DNA from: Drosophila persimilis
Lineage: Eukaryota; Arthropoda; Insecta; Diptera; Drosophilidae
Length of the DNA: 64,000 nt
NCBI RefSeq assembly: GCF_003286085.1
Contig: NW_020825522.1
Coordinates: 26,040-90,039 of the forward strand
Direction: 5' to 3'
Of this stretch, positions 30,257 to 39,914 are shown piece by piece. The notes beneath the pieces are model-generated. The model was not told where the DNA came from, ran no database searches, and was given only the letters and a program-made list of their open reading frames with translations. Within the stretch, counting starts at the first letter, position 1. The number at the start of each line of letters is the position of its first letter. Position numbers and translations under genes: made by a program.

Positions 30257-31434
30257 TTTTTTTTTCTTTTTTTTTTTTGCTGCGGTTTCTCCTTGGTGAT
30301 AATTACCTTCAAGTGCTCGCTGTTCCGTCTTCCACCCGCATATATACCCGCGTTGCATTACCAGTCGTTCCCTCTAACGGTGCCGGTGCGTCGGGTTTCG
30401 GTCTCTCTTGCCTGGTTCTAACGGTTGTTACGCGTGTGCTCATGGCCTCTCTCTACAGGCCGCGCTCTCTAACGGCATCTTTCCCCTGGTTGGGTGAGTA
30501 CCGACGCGCTCTCCGCTCTCTATCCGACTTCGCCTTGTCTTTTTTTTTGGATACTGTTGTGTTCCATCTTTGATGGACCCACCCCCTTCCCATTTGTGCT
30601 CACGTGTATTTCTCCTTTTATTTTAATTACAATTTACTTCCCTGCTACCGTCGACCTGTTCTTCATCCCGTGCTGATTGGACCCTCCTTGGCCTGGGTGA
30701 GTTCTCCCGACCCGGATGACTTTTACTTAACCCTTTCTCCCTTTCCAGCTCGCCCTCTGCCCTCACTGCGGGTCGCTTGCCGCGATTCCGCTCGTGAACA
30801 ACGGGTCCTTCGACCCTCCGCCCGGGCTGGAATCTTTGGCTCACATCCCAGGGCAACTACTACGCGCCCCCGGCCGGACTCTTTTGACCGGCGTCTCCCT
30901 CACACAGTGGCTCGGACCCGAGGGTCATCCGACTCCTCGCCCGGTAGACCACGCATGAGCGGCACCCGTCGTTCCGGCCCGACGCTCGTAGTTGCCCTGT
31001 GAGGCCGCGTTGAGGCGTGAGCCTGGCCCCTGGGTTTCCCTTGGTCATCCGCTGCCTGAGATCACCCTCCCCGACCCCGGATTCGCCTCCCAGCTTTGGG
31101 GACGCGTTTCCTGTTCAGGTTTGCTGAGTTTTTCCTCTTCTCGCATTAATTTTCTTTACTCCTACTAATTCTCACTCTTTTTTTTCCAGATCGTTCCAAC
31201 CACAGCTTTCCTGCTCCTTCTCCTTTTTTTTTTTTATTAAATCTGAGTGCGCCATTCCGTCACCCTGCGTGCTGACGAGTCTCGTGCGTGTCCTGCGCGG
31301 CACCCTTCCCCGTGTCCTGCGTGGCACCCCTCCCCGTGTCCTGCGTGGCACCCTACCCCGTGTCCTGCGTGGCACCCTACCGTTCCTGGTCCTGCGTGAC
31401 CCTTTTAGGGTGACCCCTTCTATCCATTCCCCCC
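30257..31434 (-). other. Spacer between B pol and ORF3
   Basis: No ORF of note. In reading direction it holds four imperfect copies of a unit of about 22 bp (about 31290-31390, GTGTCCTGCGTGGCACCC on the plus strand), T-rich and A-rich tracts, a TATATATG box near 30340-30350, and an almost pure A run (30257-30278) ending at the ORF3 ATG. How ORF3 is expressed (splicing, internal promoter or A-tract-mediated entry) is open. Confidence 0.5.
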
Positions 31435-34400
31435 TCACCCCTGCGTCTCTCGCTCCTCGGGCTGGGGTTTCAGGTCCCGTATGTGGGCCGTTCTCTTCTT
31501 CCTGTCGCCCTCCTTTCTTAGGTGGCAGATAACGGGGGATATAAAGTCCTCTATCTGGTATGGCCCATCGTACCTTGGTGCCAGCTTCGCGGCGAATCCC
31601 TCCGCCGCATTGGACAGGTGGTGCTGTTTGGCCCATACGATTTCTCCCACTTTGGGTCTCCACGGTCTTCTTCTCAGGTTGTAGTGCCTGGCCTGATCCT
31701 GGGCTGCCCTTTCCAAGTTTCGTCGTACCAACTGAAACAGCTCTTTTAACTTCTTCGCATTTTCATCCGGCGTCTCTGTGCCCTGCCCCGTGCCTACCGT
31801 CTCCTCGTCATATAGGGCCTTTGGCAGCCGTGGTTCCCTTCCTTGCACCACGAACGCCGGTGAATATCCAGTTGCATCCGACACTCCCGAATTCATGGCC
31901 AGCATTAGCTCCGGCCACTTTTCGTCCCAACACCTTTGATCGCCCTCGGTGAACTGAGCGATCATGGTCTTTATTGTTCTGTTTGTTCGCTCTGTCGGGT
32001 TTTCTTGCGGCGTGTATGGCGCCGTGAACTGGTGGCGGACTCCTAGCTGCTCCAGAAATCGTTTAAATGCCCTGCCCGCAAACTGCACCCCATTGTCCGT
32101 AATGAAGACTTTGGGTGCCCCAAACCGGGCTATTATGCGTTCTCGACAGGCCTTTATTAGTGCCTCGGCTGTGGCCTTCCTCAGCGGCACCAACTCGGTC
32201 CATTTTGAGAATCGATCCACTAGCACCAGCAGCATCGAGTTCCCATGCTTCGATCTCGGCAGCGGACCCACGAAGTCCGCGCATACCGTTGCCCATGGTT
32301 CTTCCGGTACCTGTGTCAACATCTCCCCTGCCGCTTGTAGCTGACTTGGCTTAAAACGCAGGCATAGTTCGCACTTTCGCACGTAGGCCCTCACGTCTCT
32401 GTACATCCCCGGCCAGTAATACCTTGCCGCCACCCGTGCCGCGGTTCTCCTTCCGCCGGCGTGGCCTGCCTCCGGGTTATCGTGGCTCTCCTTTAAAACC
32501 CTTTCTCGGGCATATTTCGGCACACATAACTTCCACGAGGCGACTTCTTCGCTCCCGGCCCGGTGCGGAATGTGCCGGTACAGGTTCCCCCCCTTCTCCA
32601 CATAGTCGGGGTACTTTGGGGCTTCTTTCCTGACCTTCTCTGCCATGCCTTCTAACCACTTGCAGGGCGGCTCGCCCACTGGCGGTGTTCCCTCCACATT
32701 TCTTATTCGACGGCCTCGCTCCTCCACCGGCTGTCGGGAGAGTGCGTCGGCTACCACGTTGAGCTGTCCTTTCCTGTATGCGATTTCAAAGTCGTACTGC
32801 TGTAACTCTAATGCCCATCTCGCCACTCTTCCCGACGGACTCTCTATGCTATTTAACCATTTCAGAGCCATGTGGTCCGTGACCACCTTGAAGCGATACC
32901 CTTCCAAGTATGGCCTCAACCGGCGTATGGCCCACACAATGGCCAGACATTCTTTCTCCGTCGCCGAATAGTTCCTTTCGGGTCCGTTTAGCGTCCTGCT
33001 AGCATACGATATTACCCGCTCTCCCCTTTCCGTCTCCTGAGTGAGAATCGCGCCCAGCCCATAATCACTGGCGTCTGTCTGCAGGATGAATTTCTTCGAG
33101 AAGTCGGGGCACGCCAGCACGGGGTCCGCCACTAGCCTTCTCTTCACCTCCTCGAACGCTTCCTGCCGTTCCCGGGTCCAGACCCATTCTGTCTTCTTCT
33201 TGAGGAGCCCGGTGAGAGGCTGCACTAGGGTGGCGAAGTCGGGCACGAACCTCCGGTACCACGAGGCCACTCCCAAGTACTGCCTTAGCTCCTTGACATT
33301 GGTCGGCGGCTTCAGTTCGGCGATGGCTGCGACTTTCTCGGGGTCCGTACATATCCCTTCGCCGGTTACCTTGTGGCCCAGATACCGCAGCTCTTTCCTG
33401 AAGAATTCGCACTTGTCCGCATTCAGCCGCAGGTTGGCCAAGCGGAGCCGTCGAAACACCTCTTTCAGGTTTCTTCGGTGTTCTTCTTCTGTTCGCCCGA
33501 TGACCACTATGTCATCCTGGTACGCGAATGCGTGCGGCATCATCTCGGGCCCTATCACTTGGTCTAATGCCCGTTGAAAGGTGGCCGACGCGGAGTGTAA
33601 CCCAAACGGCATCACCTTCCATTGGTATAGCCCCTTGCCGGGCACCGTGAACGCCGTGATCGGCCGGCTGCTCTCGGCCAGGGGGATCTGCCAATATCCA
33701 TCCTTCAGATCCAGGCTACTTATGAACTTTGCTTCCCGCAGCTGATCGAGTATGTAATCGATCCTGGGCATTGGGTATGCGTCCTTTACTGATCTCGCGT
33801 TCACTTGACGAAAGTCCACGCACAATCTCCACTTGCCATTCTTCTTCTTCACCATCACTATAGGCGAACTGTAGGGGCTCTTTGACGGCTCTATGCATCC
33901 CTTTTCTAACAGTTCGTCCACTTTCTGGTTAATCTCGGCCTGCATTTTGGGGTTCTTTGGGTAATACCTTTGTTTAATCGGTTGCGGGTCACTCATGGTG
34001 ATTGTATGCACCGCCACATTAGACACCCCCTCGATCTTGGCAAACGCCTCCAACTCTCGGGCCAAGAAGTCCTCCACTGGCTCTTCCCTCGCCCCCTCAT
34101 TCCCGTTTGTGCTTTCCGCCACCTCTCGGGCGGTCGTTCTTAGGGTCGTGTCCGTCTTGTTGGCGTATTCCGGTCCTGTCTCTCCAGCTTCGGCCTTCGC
34201 CACTGACAGTCTTTCCTCCTGTCCTCCTCGTTCCCGATCTTGGGCAGGGATCACCACCCTGTGTCCTGCACAGGTCACCACTGCCCCGACCGCGCGGAGG
34301 AAATCCCATCCCAACACTAACTCGTCGATCACACCCGGCAATACGAGTAGCACCATTGGGATCTCCTTGTTCCCAAAGCCTACCTTCGTCTCGATCTGGT

Positions 34401-34671
34401 GTGTGATCTCCTGGCTATGGCCATCTGCCAACCTCACCCTTTTCCTTGCCGCCACCTCCCGGCCTTCACCCTTCAGTCGGTCCGCCAGCTCGCGGCTCAC
34501 GAAACTGCTGGTGGCTCCTGTATCCACCGTGGCTTGCAGCTCCACGCCCGCGACCTCCACTACTGCGGATAACTGCTCCTCCTCGCAGATCAGCCTGCCG
34601 ACTAGGCTTGAGGGACCGTTTCTTGCGACCCTGGCACGGCCCTCCGCGGCGTGGGTCTCGGGGCGTTTCCC
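31435..34671 (-). CDS. pol: Element B Pol: protease, RT, RNase H, integrase
   Basis: About 1,080 codons translated by -1 frameshift from gag; the frame is open further upstream but there only shadows gag. Protease: LQATVDTGATSSFVS, then LVLGWDFLRAVGA. RT: KQRYYPKNPKMQ, VDFRQVNARS, DLKDGYWQIPLAE, and FAYQDDIVVIG with YQDD at 33511-33522. RNase H: LQTDASDYGLGAIL, SATEKECLAIVWAI, TDHMALKWLNS. Integrase: H....H/C..C in GHAGG...CELC, a DDE core with Asp in VCADFVGPLP, Asp in FITDNGVQF and Glu in QENPTERTNR, then a basic C-terminal beta domain (VGEIVWAKQHHLSNAAEGF). All catalytic residues are present and there is no internal stop. Ends shortly before a 1.2-kb spacer and ORF3. Confidence 0.92.
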   Translation of the reverse strand, partial: GKRPETHAAEGRARVARNGPSSLVGRLICEEEQLSAVVEVAGVELQATVDTGATSSFVSRELADRLKGEGREVAARKRVRLADGHSQEITHQIETKVGFGNKEIPMVLLVLPGVIDELVLGWDFLRAVGAVVTCAGHRVVIPAQDRERGGQEERLSVAKAEAGETGPEYANKTDTTLRTTAREVAESTNGNEGAREEPVEDFLARELEAFAKIEGVSNVAVHTITMSDPQPIKQRYYPKNPKMQAEINQKVDELLEKGCIEPSKSPYSSPIVMVKKKNGKWRLCVDFRQVNARSVKDAYPMPRIDYILDQLREAKFISSLDLKDGYWQIPLAESSRPITAFTVPGKGLYQWKVMPFGLHSASATFQRALDQVIGPEMMPHAFAYQDDIVVIGRTEEEHRRNLKEVFRRLRLANLRLNADKCEFFRKELRYLGHKVTGEGICTDPEKVAAIAELKPPTNVKELRQYLGVASWYRRFVPDFATLVQPLTGLLKKKTEWVWTRERQEAFEEVKRRLVADPVLACPDFSKKFILQTDASDYGLGAILTQETERGERVISYASRTLNGPERNYSATEKECLAIVWAIRRLRPYLEGYRFKVVTDHMALKWLNSIESPSGRVARWALELQQYDFEIAYRKGQLNVVADALSRQPVEERGRRIRNVEGTPPVGEPPCKWLEGMAEKVRKEAPKYPDYVEKGGNLYRHIPHRAGSEEVASWKLCVPKYARERVLKESHDNPEAGHAGGRRTAARVAARYYWPGMYRDVRAYVRKCELCLRFKPSQLQAAGEMLTQVPEEPWATVCADFVGPLPRSKHGNSMLLVLVDRFSKWTELVPLRKATAEALIKACRERIIARFGAPKVFITDNGVQFAGRAFKRFLEQLGVRHQFTAPYTPQENPTERTNRTIKTMIAQFTEGDQRCWDEKWPELMLAMNSGVSDATGYSPAFVVQGREPRLPKALYDEETVGTGQGTETPDENAKKLKELFQLVRRNLERAAQDQARHYNLRRRPWRPKVGEIVWAKQHHLSNAAEGFAAKLAPRYDGPYQIEDFISPVICHLRKEGDRKKRTAHIRDLKPQPEERETQG

Positions 34672-35933
34672 GTCTTCCTGCAGCACTGCCACGCCGAGAT
34701 GCCCACTTTTCCGCATCTCCAGCAGTAGGTGAGCGGTCGACCGTTGCACTCCCGGCTCCAATGATCCGCGCTCCCACACCTTCGGCACGCCTGGGCCGGA
34801 TTCTTGACATATCCGTCCTCGATATTGCCGTTGGTCGGTGTCGGCAAGCGGCCATGCGCTCCCCTTTCCTCCCGTGCTGCCTCCTCCAGCGGGCCGTCTT
34901 TGCATCGTCGACATGCCGTCGTGTCGGCCGGCTTGTGGAAGGGATTCGCTGCCCGGGCTTTCACGGTGGGATTCTCCCGTTGGAACTCTAGGCGGTCCCT
35001 TTCCAGCGCCTCGAACTCGTCTGCCAGTTCCATCATGGTGTCGAGATCCTTGCACCGGTGTGGTCTCATATACACTCTCAAGTCGGGCATGCTGTTCTCC
35101 CGAATCAACTCCGTTTGCTCCTCTTGGGGACATTTCAGGGGTCGCATAAGTGTCTGCATCTCTACCATGTATTCTTTGAACGGTTCGCCCCACTTCTGTT
35201 TCCGCATCCTCACTTCCTGCAGCAACTTCTCAAAGTATCCCCGAGGCAGAAAGTAAGCCTGGAAGCTGGAAGAGAACTCTTTCCACGTTCTCCACTGCCG
35301 ATTGTTCGCCACGAACCACATCAACGCCCGCCCTTTTAGCAGCTCCGGCATCGCCCTGGGGATCAGATCCGGATCCAGACCGTATGTCTCGGCGGACCAC
35401 TCGACCTGCTCCAAGAACTCGAGAGGCTTCGTCGTACCGTCGAACCGGAACGACCACTCTCTCACCTGTTTCGCCACTCTAGCGTAGTCCAGGTGTGCTG
35501 GCCGTGTGGTGGCTGGTTCGACTCTCTCCCTCTCGGCTTCTCGGCTTCGATCCCTTCCTGGGTGACGGGGCCTGCTAGGCGTTCCTGTGTGTGAGCGTTC
35601 CGGTATGGGCACTGAAAGACTCGCTATCAACTCTCTTTGTATATCGACTGGGGACCTCCACAGCGCAGCCGCGGCTGCGCCGGGCGGGGGCGCCAGGTGC
35701 TCGTACGCGGCTTGTTTATCGTCCGCCCGGGGTGTTGGCGAGGACCTGTTCGCCCGGCACTCCCACACCTCTATCAGATCGGCCCACTCTGCCTCATCCT
35801 CGTGTTCCCTCATCCATTCCTTAAAGGTTCTTCTCATTTCGTCCACGGTACCCTCCAACCGCACGCCGAAGGCGTGGCCGCATTGGACAAGCTCCTCCTT
35901 TCTCAACCGATGGATCCATTGTCCCTTCCCCAT
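34602..35933 (-). CDS. gag: Element B Gag
   Basis: 443 residues, starting about 50 nt after the primer site (MGKGQWIHRLRKEELVQ). Residues 8-42 form the SAP-like helix pair shared with A and C (RKEELVQCGHAFGVRLEGTV). The capsid-like region is about 165-310 (WSFRFDGTTKPLEFLEQVEW, then YGLDPDLIPRAMPELLKGRA). Two cysteine motifs lie near 385-420: CRRCGSADHWSREC (canonical CCHC) and CWRCGKVGISAWQCC (His replaced by Ile, extra Cys). The slippery site G GGA AAC lies just after the second motif. It forms the particle and packages RNA. Undamaged. Confidence 0.9.
   Translation of the reverse strand: MGKGQWIHRLRKEELVQCGHAFGVRLEGTVDEMRRTFKEWMREHEDEAEWADLIEVWECRANRSSPTPRADDKQAAYEHLAPPPGAAAAALWRSPVDIQRELIASLSVPIPERSHTGTPSRPRHPGRDRSREAERERVEPATTRPAHLDYARVAKQVREWSFRFDGTTKPLEFLEQVEWSAETYGLDPDLIPRAMPELLKGRALMWFVANNRQWRTWKEFSSSFQAYFLPRGYFEKLLQEVRMRKQKWGEPFKEYMVEMQTLMRPLKCPQEEQTELIRENSMPDLRVYMRPHRCKDLDTMMELADEFEALERDRLEFQRENPTVKARAANPFHKPADTTACRRCKDGPLEEAAREERGAHGRLPTPTNGNIEDGYVKNPAQACRRCGSADHWSRECNGRPLTYCWRCGKVGISAWQCCRKTGNAPRPTPRRAVPGSQETVPQA
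34665..34671 (-). promoter_or_regulatory. Programmed -1 frameshift site (G GGA AAC) of element B
   Basis: The minus strand reads AC G GGA AAC GCC, with GGA and AAC as gag codons: a canonical X XXY YYZ heptamer. A -1 slip gives GGG AAA CGC and leads into the open pol frame. A GC-rich stretch that could fold follows. About 60 nt remain to the gag stop. Confidence 0.75.
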
Positions 35934-35982
35934 TCTCTTGTCTATACTCTCCCTCCCTTTGTCCTATTATTTGTCGTTGTAG

Positions 35983-36000
35983 GCCCCACGTTGGGCGCCA
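35983..36000 (-). promoter_or_regulatory. Primer-binding site of element B (tRNA-Lys)
   Basis: The minus strand TGGCGCCCAACGTGGGGC, two bases from the 5' LTR, is perfectly complementary to the 3' end of fly tRNA-Lys(CUU), a different isoacceptor from that used by A, C and E2. Confidence 0.85.
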
Positions 36001-36002
36001 GT

Positions 36003-36872
36003 TGTAACGAACCTGCTTTTTGGGCCCGCTTGAGTTTGCTGGGCTTGCTCAGCGGTCGGCAGATTCGCAGCAACGTATTTTTATTGTTGCCCCCAACGAC
36101 AAATGATAAGACTTTCCTTTTTTTTGTATTTGAATTTCGCTTTATTCGCAATTCTATTAGGACTTAGGGCTAGGTGTTACAGTTTCTCTTAACTACCGAT
36201 CTCCACCACGCGGGGGCTCTCGTCGGGTGTGGCAGCGTCGAGGCTATTGATTGGGGCAAGTTGACCTCCGCTATTGCTTTGGTCCGCCACTCGAATCCGC
36301 ACTCCACGTCTCGCACTCCCCTCCTAGCTTCCACCGGCGTACGGGGATCTTCACTTAATTTAGACTTACTCTGGGGGGGCAGGCGGGGCCTGTCTGCCTG
36401 CTGCTACACTTCACTACACTTCTTTGTTTCGTACCGAGTATCACTCTTGCGTTTCGACCGGGTCTCAACGTGCGCGCGCGCTTACTTATCTGCGTGAAAA
36501 GAGCCCCGCTTTGACGCCGCCGCCTCCTTTTATAGCCCCTTGCCAGGCCCCGGCTCGGCGTCGGTAGTTTTCCATCGCCGTCTCCTGGTTTCCACGGCCT
36601 TCGTAACGGGGCCTGGCCGGCGGCGTGATCCCGTGCCCTTATTTGGTCATGCGCCAAATTACTGCTGGCCCGATCCCGCCGTTTCCTTTGCCTCTCTTGT
36701 GTCTCTCTCTCCGAGAGCAGGGCACTTCCCCTCTCGAGGCCCTTGGCCTCTTCGCCGCGTCCGGATAACCGGGGGCATCTGGCCTGACCTTCGCCTTATC
36801 CGGCCGGCCGTCAGCTTTTATCCGACTGTGCCTTTGGTCGCACTCGGCCTGTGGGAACCCTGGTTCCTCACA
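36003..36872 (-). repeat. 5' LTR of element B (870 bp)
   Basis: Same length as 27187-28056, with no difference in the stretches I compared. TATAAAAG at 36527-36534 on the minus strand should drive genomic RNA synthesis toward gag. Confidence 0.9.
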
Positions 36873-36876
36873 ACGC
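36873..36876. repeat. Element B target duplication (ACGC), right copy
   Basis: Matches 27183-27186. Element A pol resumes immediately after. Confidence 0.9.
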
Positions 36877-38296
36877 TGGAAGGGGTGAGCAATGTTACGA
36901 AACATCGGATATTCCTGAAAGATGACGGACCAGTCAAACAGAGGTATTACCCAAGAAACCCAGCACAAATGGAAATCATCAACAAAGAGATCAACGAGCT
37001 CATAAAGCAAGATCTAATAGAACCATCACACAGCCCATACAGCTCGCCGATTGTTCTCATAAAAAAGAAAACCGGAGATTGGAGGGTCTGCGTGGATTAC
37101 CGACTGTTAAACGAAAAAACAGAGAAGGACGCATACCCACTACCACGGATGGAATTTATTCTAAATCAGCTTAAAGAGGCTAAATACATTAGCACGCTCG
37201 ACTTAAAGTCAGGGTATTGGCAAATCCCAATGGAAAAACAGAGCCGACCCTACACAGCCTTTACAGCTCCAGGGCGAGGATTGTACCAATGGAAGGTCAT
37301 GCCATTCGGACTCACAACAGCACCGGCTACGTTCCAAAGAGCCCTAGACTCGGTAATCGGACCCGACATGGAACCATTCGCTTCGCATACCTAGACGACA
37401 TAATCGTAATTGGGCGGACGAAAGTGGAACACATGCAAAAACTAAAAACGGTATTCGAACGGCTACGGACAGCAAACCTACGCAATAACGCAGCAAAATG
37501 TCATTTTTTTCAAAAGAAACTGAAATACCTAGGACACATGGTAAGCGAGGAAGGAATTCACACAGACCCAGATAAAGTGGCGGCCATTAAAGAACTCACC
37601 GCACCAACTACACTGAAACAACTGCATAGTTTTTTGGGCCTGGCGTCTTGGTACCGCAGATTCGTACCAGCGTACACCGAACGGGCAAAAGCGCTACAAG
37701 ACCTTCTCAAAAAGGGGCAAAAATTTGAGTGGGGCGAAGCACAGGAGAACAGCTTCCAAGACCTAAAGCTGTGTCTAACGGAAGCGCCAATATTAGCATG
37801 CCCGGACTTCAGGAAAACATTCATACTGCAAACAGACGCAAGCGACTGCGGCCTAGGAGCAGTGTTGACCCAGGAAGATGCAGACGGAGAACATGTAATT
37901 TCCTACGCAAGCCGCAAGCTCAAAAGCGAGGAAACGAAATACTCCGCAACAGAAAAAGAATGCCTAGCCATCTACTGGGGGATACACAAGATGAGGATGT
38001 ACCTAGAAGGCTACCAATTTATCGTAGTTACGGATCACCTAGCCCTCAAATGGTTAAATTCCATCGAAAGCCCATCCGGACGAGTAGCAAGATGGGCATT
38101 GGGACTGCAACCGTTCTCATTCGAAATATGATATCGGAAAGGCAAGCTGAACGCTGTGGCGGACGGACTCTCCCGCTTACCACGCGAAGAAACCCGAATA
38201 GCAGAAATCGTAGAATGCGCTTGGTATCAAAACAAATGAAACCAAGTAGAGATGACACCAAAAGAAGCTACGGATTATGCCATAAAACATATCGCA
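36877..38296 (+). pseudogene. Element A RT and RNase H
   Basis: Continuation of A pol after B. RT blocks: KQRYYPRNPAQ, VCVDYRLLNEKT, DLKSGYWQIPMEK, MPFGLTTAPATFQRAL. A frameshift near 37375 moves to the next frame, which gives FAYLDDIIVIG (YLDD). RNase H follows: LQTDASDCGLGAVLTQ, SATEKECLAIYWGI, TDHLALKWLNS. A TGA after PFSFEI at about 38130 is followed in frame by the GKLNAVADGLSRLP end of RNase H. About 50 codons later the sequence jumps straight to the integrase core, so the integrase zinc-binding region is deleted near 38296. Non-functional. Confidence 0.85.
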
Positions 38297-39914
38297 ACAG
38301 GCAGCGGCTGGCAAAATGCTCACCAAAATCGCAAACGCACCATGGGAAACAATAAGCGTCGATTTCGTGGGACCACTGCCAAGATCGCCGCGCGGCAACA
38401 CCGCACTAATCGTATTTATCGATAAATTTTCGAAATGGGTGGAGGTCACACCGGCAAGAAGCGCAACGGCGGACGCATTCCTAAAGGCGTTCAGAGAAAA
38501 AATACTGGCGAGGGGAGGTGCACCAAAGCGAGTGATCTCAGACAACGGCGTACAATTTACAAGCAGAAAGACGAAACAGGTAATGAAAACGTGGGGCATC
38601 ACCCAACAATTCACGGCACCATACACACCACAAGAAAACCCAACCGAACGAGCGAACCGAACACTAAAGACAATGATCGCACAATTCGCGGGAGGGAAAC
38701 ACAACAAATGGGACGAACAACTACCCGAACTAACCCTAGCGATAAATAGCAGCAAGTCTGAATCAACAGGGTTTAGCCCGGCATACCTGATATTCGGGAG
38801 AGAACTTAGATTACCGGGCAACCTATTTGACGAGGTAACACTAGGGTCAGGGTTCAACAATCAAACAAACCAAGAAAGCACCGACAAACGGAAACAAACA
38901 GAAACAATGGCCAGGCAAAACATGGAAGAAGCAGCAGCAAAACAAGCAAGACATTACAATTTGCGAAAGCGAGAATGGAAACCAAAAAAAGGGGACTTAG
39001 TATGGGTACGAACGCACCCACTATCGAAAAAGATCGACAAGACAACAGCGAAACTAGAACCGAAATACACCGGCCCGTGTAAGGTACTCGAACAAACCTC
39101 CCCAGTGATCATAACCTTACAAGATACGACAACGAACAAAAGACTAAGGGCACACGTCTCACAACTAAAACCTGCAAAAATAGAGGAAGCAAAGACAATA
39201 ACAATGCCCTCTCTCTACCTTTTCAGACAAATAGAAAATAAAGAAGAGAAATTCAACATGTCGGCCCGAAAATTCAAAGAGAGGATGGCACGGGCCAGCC
39301 ACAAGAACCGAGCGACAAAACTACTACCGGACGCCCTCCCGCCAAGCTCACGGATGAAAGTATCGGGGACAAAGGTGTCAGCGCCCAGGAAAGCAGAAAC
39401 GAACATAACAATGGAAACCACGGCAGGACAACGCGAGACCCAAGGAGAACAAACAGCGACGCACAAGGAAGTAATACCAACAAAAAAGAGGATCAGCTGG
39501 GCAAACCAAGCCAACCTACAGGAACAAACGGCACGAAAAACCAGCGAACAACAAGGCCCGAAACATTCCTGGTCCAAACAAATGGAAGACGAAGAGTCCG
39601 ACCGGGACGTGCTGGACCTAAACCCCGAGCGGCCAACACCAGAACCGGAAACCCGGAGGCCCATCCATAGAGGCACCATCCCGGGCGAATGGAATGTCCC
39701 AGAAAAATTTGAACTAGCGACAACGGCGATCGAACTAGTCAAAGCAAAACTCCTCGACCGCCCAAAACACACTCAACGACGATTCAAAATGTGGAACGAG
39801 AAACAAGAGGCGTGTTGGGTGAAGATCGGCCGAGCTGGAGATGTCCGCATAAGCGCATGGTTCCCAACAAAGTCAGGCGGCAACGCTCCACTGGGAAAGG
39901 AGGGGGGAGTGTGA
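38296..39914 (+). pseudogene. Element A integrase core with long C-terminal extension
   Basis: Open for 532 codons from 38316. The integrase core has Asp in ISVDFVGPLP, Asp in VISDNGVQF and Glu in QENPTERANR, then the C-terminal beta domain (KGDLVWVRTHPLSKK, YTGPCKVLEQTSPVI). The N-terminal H-H-C-C domain is missing. Past the usual integrase end (about 39170) the frame continues for about 245 residues: basic and polar low-complexity sequence, an acidic EDEESDRDVLDLNPE patch, and a compact end (IPGEWNVPEKFELATTAIELV, then EACWVKIGRAGDVRISAW). That end resembles the tails of the separate third ORFs of B and C. The stop TGA (39912-39914) lies inside the first bases of the 3' LTR. Confidence 0.8.
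39895..39909 (+). promoter_or_regulatory. Polypurine tract of element A
   Basis: GAAAGGAGGGGGGAG runs directly into the LTR start TGTGACG. Because pol extends into the LTR, the tract is also coding. Confidence 0.75.

Larger units (their letters stand above)
27187..36872 (-). mobile_element. Ty3/gypsy element B, apparently full length and recent
   Basis: A 9,686-bp element on the minus strand inside element A. It has two 870-bp LTRs, an ACGC target duplication, a tRNA-Lys primer site, open gag and pol joined by a -1 frameshift signal, a long third ORF and a polypurine tract. The gene set resembles Osvaldo/Ulysses elements. Everything needed for transposition appears intact, and the LTRs show no difference in the stretches I compared. 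Confidence 0.9.

Noticed and set aside
35983-36000. Possible tRNA gene end (GCCCCACGTTGGGCGCCA)
   Set aside because: It is the primer-binding site of element B in reverse complement. No tRNA body surrounds it and an LTR lies two bases away.
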